Both the position numbers and the translations under genes were made by a program. Positions 58,783-64,000 of a stretch of 64,000 nt of DNA are shown here, one piece after another. The stretch comes from Ashinkailepas kermadecensis (lineage: Eukaryota; Arthropoda; Thecostraca; Neolepadidae), in NCBI GenBank assembly GCA_034440615.1, contig JAOTOM010004797.1, forward strand, positions 186,001-250,000. The letters run 5' to 3'. Below the pieces are notes generated by a model. It saw nothing but the letters and a program-made list of their open reading frames with translations. It was not told the origin of the DNA and did not search any database. Position 1 is the first letter of the stretch, and each line of letters begins with the position of its first letter.

Positions 58783-58942
58783 TGTCCGTCAGCACAGAGC
58801 TCGTCAGCTGACCGTGTCCGTCAGCACAGAGCCAGTAAGCTGACTGTGTCCGTCAGCACAGAGGTAGTCAGCTGACCATGTCCGTCAGCACAAAGCCAGT
58901 CAGCTGACTGTGTCCGTCAGCACAGAGCCAGTAAGCTCTGGC
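58783..58942. repeat. Minisatellite, 32-bp unit, 5 copies
   Basis: TGTCCGTCAGCACAGAG-type starts at 58783, 58815, 58847, 58879 and 58911, exactly 32 apart, each followed by a CAGTAAGCTGAC or AGTCAGCTGAC word (CAGCTG palindrome in some copies). Confidence 0.97.
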
Positions 58943-58964
58943 CGTGACCGAGCCACGTGACACG

Positions 58965-59584
58965 GTACCCTGCAGCCTGGTCCGACTTGTACCCTGCAGC
59001 CTGGTCCGACCTTGCCCTGCAGCCTGGCCCGACCTGTGTCCTGCAGCCTGGTCCGACCTGTAGCATGTAGCCTGGTCAGACCTGTACCCTGCAGCCTGGT
59101 CCGACCTTGCCCTGCAGCCTGGCCCGACCTGTGTCCTGCAGCCTGGTCCGACCTGCTACCTGCAGCCTGACCCGACCTGTACCCTGTAGCCTGGTCCGAC
59201 CTGTGACCTGTACCCTGCAGCCTGGTCCGACCTGTACCCTGCAGCCTGGTCCGACCTGTACCCTGCAGCCTGGCCCGACCTGTGTCCTGCAGCCTGGTCC
59301 GACCTGCTACCTGCAGCCTGACCCGACCTGTGCCCTGCAGCCTGGTCCGACCTGTACCCTGCAGCCTGGTCCGACCTGTGCCCTGTAGCCTGGTCCGACC
59401 TGTACCCTGCAGCCTGGTCCGACCTGTGCCCTGTAGCCTGGTCCGACCTGTGCCCTGTAGCCTGGTCCGACCTGTACCCTGTAGCCTGGTCCGACCTGTA
59501 CCCTGCAGCCTGGTCCGACCTGTACCCTGCAGCCTGGTCCGACCTGTATCCTGCAGCCTGACCCGACCTTCCCCTGCAGCCCGG
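58965..59584. repeat. Minisatellite, 24-bp unit, about 26 copies
   Basis: Unit GTACCCTGCAGCCTGGTCCG ACCT. As 24 is 8 codons the phase is kept, giving Pro-Cys-Ser-Leu-Val-Arg-Pro-Val repeats in plus frames (93 and 155 codons) and a Tyr-Arg-Ser-Asp-Gln-Ala-Ala-Gly pattern on the minus strand (178 codons). A block of unit types (CCTTGCCCTG, CCTGTGTCCTG, CCTGCTACCTG) recurs, showing higher-order structure. No independent evidence of coding. Confidence 0.97.
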
Positions 59585-60215
59585 TCCGGTCCGCTGCCGC
59601 GGCCACCCAGCCGGCCGGTCGGCCGGGTCGCACTGGCCGCTGGCCGCTCCGACGGCTCGGCCCGTGGCCCAGATTCGGCGGCGGCGCGTCACCGGGAAGG
59701 CCAGTCAGTGGACGTGCGGGCTCGCGTCACGTGTCTGGCCGCGCGATGAATGAAATACGTGACGGCATGACGCGCCATCCATCGGGTGCCATCTCGGCCC
59801 AGCCTGGCACCAGAGCAGCCGCTCACCGTCTCCGGGACAGGGGCGCATCACACACACTGGTGCAGACCGCAGGGCTGGGAACGAAGAAGGCAGAGCGGAG
59901 GGGAGGCAGAGAGGTGGGGCTGGGACAGAGAGAAAAAGGGACGTGAACAGATACAGGTACAGAAAAAGGCAGGTAAACAGAGGCAGAGGAAAAAGCAGAC
60001 AGGAATCCACAAACGAATACGGAGTCAGAGACGGAACACAGAGAGACGGTCACATTTCCATGTATGCATGCATGCATGCGTGCATGCATATAAGCATGCG
60101 TGCAGGCATATATCCATACATGCATCGATTAAAAGTAAATTCCTTCAAAACTGCGATGAGTGTTCTTCAATCTTATAGACAGCATATGCCTGCGCAGCGC
60201 TCTTGACGGCTATGC
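59585..60215. other. CpG-rich then A/G-rich unique sequence with a CATG-rich patch
   Basis: 59585-59740 is CpG-dense. 59880-60050 is purine-rich. 60058-60125 repeats CATGCATGCATGCGTGC words. No gene recognised. Confidence 0.5.
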
Positions 60216-60785
60216 GTGTTGGAAATAGTATCCACGAACTCTGTTAAATTAATGGATGTGAAAATATACTCACACCTGTGCTATGATGTGCATGTATCTA
60301 CCATTGTGCGTGTGTGTAACCGCATACTTATTGGACTCGCTGGACTGCGTCATAGGTTTTCTCACATTACGAAGACAACGCATATAAAATGCATTAACTT
60401 CGGTGCAAGGATTGTCGCCGGCTTGCACTACCGGGATCATGTGTCGCCAACGTTGAAAGAACTAGGATGGCTCAAATTGGCTGACTTCATATCCTAGGCA
60501 GATTCGCACTCAGTTTCCAAAATTATGAATGAGTTTACTGGCTCAGAACTCATTCGCGGTCAACTGAACTGTCGCTCAACCGTATCGCAACCGGACACCA
60601 AGGTCATGGCTAACGGTGAGCTCCAGTTATGTACGTATGTACCACGACGCCGCACATAATTCGCGCGCCGATCCTTCATACCGCAAGATTGCCGGACGTG
60701 GAACAATCTGCCTCCAGATGTGAGGACCTCAGGTAGCTGCGAAGCCTGCAAACGGAAGGCTTTCGGTCATGCTGCGCATGTCTGA
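60216..60785 (+). pseudogene. Non-LTR retrotransposon reverse transcriptase, C-terminal part, inactivated
   Basis: One reading frame runs from about 60216 to the TGA at 60783-60785, broken by TAG at 60495-60497 and TAA at 60657-60659. Residues 15-35 (DVKIYSHLCYDVHVSTIVRV) resemble the segment downstream of the RT palm, in which the element compares its short-chain folding region. Residues 60-92 include NFGARIVAGL, DHVSP and LKELGWL, matching the ARIVTG-DHISP-LKELGWLP block of CR1/Jockey/L2-type RTs. Near the end RRSFIPQ and RTWNNLPPDVRT match the conserved W-N-LPP terminal motif. Only two stops and no frameshift over 190 codons imply fairly recent decay. The 5' RT core and endonuclease are absent: a typical 5'-truncated copy. 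Confidence 0.88.
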
Positions 60786-60984
60786 GCCCTAATTTCCGGC
60801 TATCCGGAACGTCGCTCACCTCAACTCTACGCCATCACTCGCTGTTATCGTGCGTGCTTGCGCTGATGGTTTGTGCTGCACATTAGTGCACAACTGTAAC
60901 GAGAATTGAAAACAAATACCATGCACGGGATGATTATCTTCCAGAGGATTCAAGCCTGCTGTCGAGTGCCCGAGCATGACGGTC
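60786..60984. other. Region downstream of the RT relic, possible 3' tail
   Basis: Presumed 3' untranslated part of the retrotransposon or flanking DNA. No poly-A or microsatellite tail is obvious. Confidence 0.3.
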
Positions 60985-61160
60985 TGTTTGCCGATCAAGC
61001 CGTGGCATTATACCGATGATAACCTGTGACCCATGGCAAGGACCGACCGTTGAGGCACGTCCATATAGGACGTTTGCTAATTGGTGGAAAACGTTGGTGC
61101 TCAGTATGAATTCTACCAGTGCGAAATTGGTTGGCCACAGCCCCTCGTAAGTCTGCACAC
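60985..61160. repeat. Dispersed repeat family D, copy 1
   Basis: GGAAAACGTTGGTGCTCAGTATGA followed by TTCTACCAGTGCG is shared, with few changes, with 61740-61860. The two copies are about 730 bases apart in the same orientation. Confidence 0.75.
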
Positions 61161-61679
61161 GTAAACCGAGGAGCAACCATAGCAGGAGCATACAAGGTAA
61201 ATAATCAAGCCACTCGCTGCTCCTGCTGTTATACGCTACCGTTGTTTTGGAAACGTTCATCTTATGAGGTTGCGAGATGTCGGAATAGGGGTCAGCAACT
61301 CACAAGTAGGCCAAGTTCACTCTGCTGTTCAGATTGACGCAGCCAGAAGTATGATATCGGATAAACCTACCAAAACGGAAACCCGCTGAACATATGTGAG
61401 TGCCTCAAGGACCTGTCCTTCCCATGGTCTTGTGAGAGCCTAATCTTCGTCTGTAAACCATATTCCCGTGGGAGGGAATTACGGATGGATGATTAATTAG
61501 TAGCGCAGGAGAGAAATGTATGTGAATACCTCTGCTTAGAAGGCAAAGCTGCTGAACCAAAGATCGTGATTAGACGTTTGATCCTTTTTATAATTGATTT
61601 TATTTGATGCTATGATTTATAGTTTTGGCTTTGTGAACTTCCACGACAAAAACCGACCATCTGTGCGAGTCCCGGACTA
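61161..61679. other. Unique sequence between family D copies
   Basis: Nothing recognised; frames are under 75 codons. Confidence 0.5.
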
Positions 61680-61880
61680 CGGTGGCAATACAAGCAGAGG
61701 ATTACCGATACTTCGGGATGGACAATACGCCCACAACTCTCTGATTGAAGGTAGTGCAGCCCATCCAGAGGACTGTGTCGCCACCCTGGAGTAATTGGGA
61801 TGGGCCAAGGAAAACGTTGGTGCACAGTATGATTTCCACCAGCGTAGGGTATGTCCGGGTTCGAACCTGCCAAATCGACA
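61680..61880. repeat. Dispersed repeat family D, copy 2, with a tRNA B-box-like word
   Basis: Contains GGAAAACGTTGGTGCACAG, then TTCCACCAGCGTAGGGTATG, then CGGGTTCGAACCTG. The last is a consensus-like and nearly palindromic tRNA B-box. No A-box at tRNA spacing was found, so a SINE origin is possible but not shown. Confidence 0.6.
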
Positions 61881-61972
61881 GGTCCCCTCTCCCAGCGTTT
61901 CGTCCCAGCGCACGGACTGAGAAATGCGGGAAATGCTGCATCTGTTTCCAGTGCTCGCCGGCCTCTGCCATC

Positions 61973-62137
61973 CGCACACTTGGAGACGAAGCCAACTGTT
62001 CTCACCGCTGCATTACACCGCCGGCTACCGGGAACCCAGTACACTGCCTCACGCCGCACACTTGGAGACGAAGCCAGCTGTTCTCATCGCTGCATTACAC
62101 CACCGGCTACCGGCGAACCCAGTACACTGCCTCACGC
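61973..62137. repeat. Tandem duplication, 82-bp unit, two copies
   Basis: CGCACACTTGGAGACGAAGC starts at 61973 and 62055. Both continue CTGTTCTCA, GCTGCATTACACC and CCCAGTACACTGCCTCACGC. Few differences. Confidence 0.96.
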
Positions 62138-63009
62138 GACAGCGGCCCAGGCTAGCATACAGGCACGGAGGACGGAGTGAAGTCGCAGGACGAAGTCACG
62201 GAGTGGGGGCACGGGGGTCACAGAGTGCGTCACGTAGTGAGGCCACGGAGTGGAGTCACAGAGGCTGTCACCATGCTGAACTGAGAGCGAGAGAGAGGCG
62301 TCATCTCGTCTGAGCCGCATTCCAGCTGGTCATCCGTTCCAATTTGTCGGCCGCGCGGCGGTCTGTGCTCTGGCGGCCGAGGAAGCTGTCATTTGAACAG
62401 CAGGACAGCTGGACAGCATGGCAGCGACTGCTGTCGACGACTGTGACGAGCTTGTCGGCCATGTGACATCGTGACGGCCAAGTCATTCAGACGCGGCACC
62501 GACACCTGTTGGCCTGGCCGCTTCCATGCAGTGTTTGTCCAGGCTCCCAAGTTCCCCAGCATTGATTCAGCACCACCGACTGACTGAGGGGCAGGTGGGC
62601 AGGTGGACGACGCTGAGGCAGATATCTCGCTCCCGTGGTGACGGAATTATGCTCCGTGAACGTGGTCCCGCGAAGATACCTTGGCTTAGTGGTGCGCAGT
62701 ACAGCTTGCTGTTCTGCGCAACAGCAGCTTCGTATGACGCATCAAGAGCATAGTGCGATGGCGACCATTTCGACGTCACCCTGGTGTCCCGAGGCTGTCA
62801 TGTCTCAAGCTGGCACCGCTGGCGCTCGCCAAGGATCACAAAGCATAGATGACCTGTGATATTTTTATTTTTGGAGGGAGGGGTTTCATATTGGCTTAGG
62901 TAGTGCTGCATGAGTCCGCATTTCTTTCTAGCCGGAAAACTACACACAGACGAAAAGCCAAAAATTCACAGACCATCACGCAGCTCTAACAAACGCTGAT
63001 TGGAATGTT
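62138..63009. other. Unique sequence with a loose CACGGAGTG repeat at its left
   Basis: At 62180-62275 GTCACGGAGTG-type words recur irregularly. The rest is unique, without recognised genes. Confidence 0.5.
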
Positions 63010-63215
63010 CTAAGTGAGTGAGTAAATGAATGAATGAATTAATTAATTAATGCATGTATGCATTAATGAATGAATGAATGCATTAATGAATGACAGAATG
63101 AATGAATGCATAAATGATGAATGAATACATTCATTAATGAATGAATGAATGCATTAATTAATTAATTAATTAATTTATGAACGAAACAATGAACGAATGG
63201 ATGGATGCGTGATCA
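63010..63215. repeat. (GAAT)n/(ATTA)n-rich degenerate microsatellite
   Basis: GAATGAATGAAT, AATTAATTAATTAAT and GCATTAATGAATG words alternate for about 200 bases. AATTAATT and GCATGTATGC are self-complementary. Confidence 0.93.
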
Positions 63216-63689
63216 TTCAGCACATGCGTGAATGAGAGTGCAAGAACAACACTGAATATGCTTCACCTCATTGCAACACTATCTCGCTATGCCTTCATCG
63301 CTCCTGTAAAATGTAAAGCAATCAAGTGATTGCATGTATGCCCTGCTTGATTACAAAAGCCTTCCTCAATAATCACATTTAGTCATTCATTATGAAGAGG
63401 GAAGGGAGATCAAGTTCCCAATTGAAAACGTTTTACTTTTATGCTATTTGCAAGAATCCGTCGCATAGCAACAGTTCGTTCAACCCAAGCTTCAATTATC
63501 TCACTAAGCTGTCCAAGAGCATGTCTATATGGATGTCATTGACATAGTAATAGTACAGCATGTATACATCATATTCGGTTACATCTTCATTCACCTTGCT
63601 ATCAACAACTCATGCAGATGTTCTCTGTTTCCGATTATCGTATGGGTATTCCTGCTTCCTCTTTTTTTCACCATCGATCGTTCCAACTG
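63216..63689. other. Unique AT-leaning sequence
   Basis: Nothing recognised. Confidence 0.5.
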
Positions 63690-64000
63690 AAATCAACAAA
63701 AAAATCTGCAAACTGCAGCCTCCGCCTGCCGGAGCGGCCTCTGCCGGCGGCCGGACGCCACGCCAAGCCCACAGCCGCACCGGCCGCTTTGAGGCCGCGA
63801 AATTAATTCGGCGAATTTGTCGGCATCGCCGGCCGGCAATTTCTGGCGCTTTGACGCGAACGCGACGGGCGGCGCGCCTGCGGCCGAGTTGTGTTGCGCC
63901 GGCAGCCGCCGGCGGCGTGTTTTTGCCCGGCTGACAGTCGGCCTGAGCTATCTGCAGCGCAAATGTGTCCGAACAGGCTGACCAATAGCGGCGGCGAGTT
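63690..64000. other. CpG-dense block at the window edge
   Basis: CpG and GCCGG words are frequent from about 63715 to 63970, with frames open on both strands (124 codons plus, 60 codons minus). It could be a CpG-island-like promoter continuing beyond the window. No coding motif was recognised. Confidence 0.4.

Overview
This is eukaryotic, almost certainly metazoan, non-coding DNA. There are no bacterial-style gene runs, operons or ribosome-binding sites. There are instead long simple-sequence repeats ((TA)n, (CT)n, (CA)n), more than twenty minisatellite arrays, decayed non-LTR retrotransposon reverse transcriptase (RT) fragments, hAT-like elements with 8-bp target-site duplications, tRNA-derived SINEs and a 2-kb foldback palindrome. 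AACCT-type motifs inside one hAT element (around 14.5-14.7 kb) resemble the TTAGG telomere-like runs common in arthropod DNA. They hint weakly at an arthropod; the species cannot be named from this window.

I could not identify a single intact protein-coding gene, tRNA or rRNA gene. The longest open frames (490, 433, 309, 289, 281, 216 and 215 codons) lie inside tandem arrays whose unit lacks stop codons, so several frames are open at once; they are artefacts. The only convincing protein homology is to non-LTR RTs, both decayed. One is at 12477-12854 and continues at 15691-15870, split by a 2.84-kb hAT-like insertion. The other is a C-terminal part at 60216-60785 with two in-frame stops.

Layout. 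0-12.4 kb: mostly unique sequence with a GGTGCA-rich minisatellite (3.5-4.3 kb), a 68-bp array (7.3-7.7 kb), a large TA tract (8.1-8.4 kb), a small hAT-like element (8.8-9.0 kb) and a 16-bp array (10.8-11.0 kb). 12.4-15.9 kb: RT relic split by the hAT-like element. 16-22.3 kb: 47-bp array, 186-bp (CT)n, a duplicated segment ending in (TA)n, a 219-bp hAT-like MITE, a tRNA-like relic and a 39-bp array. 22.9-30.4 kb: dispersed repeats, the palindrome with a tRNA-SINE in each arm, a third SINE copy, a 25-bp array and a two-copy MITE family. 30.7-49.2 kb: the densest minisatellite zone (33, 41, 174, 35, 18, ~93, 23, 28 and 69 bp units). 50-60 kb: arrays of 21, 22, 55, 46/50/54, 52, 32 and 24 bp. 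60-64 kb: second RT relic, a dispersed repeat pair, an 82-bp duplication and a GAAT/ATTA-rich tract.

Minisatellites and microsatellites together cover roughly a sixth of the window. Several stretches are strongly CpG-dense (for example about 35.0-35.6 kb and 63.7-64.0 kb). These could be promoters or first exons of unseen genes, but nothing in them was recognised as coding. No interacting gene set or new molecular system is visible. The points most worth following are the transposon nesting, the palindrome with embedded SINEs, and a minisatellite whose unit resembles a small exon with splice signals.
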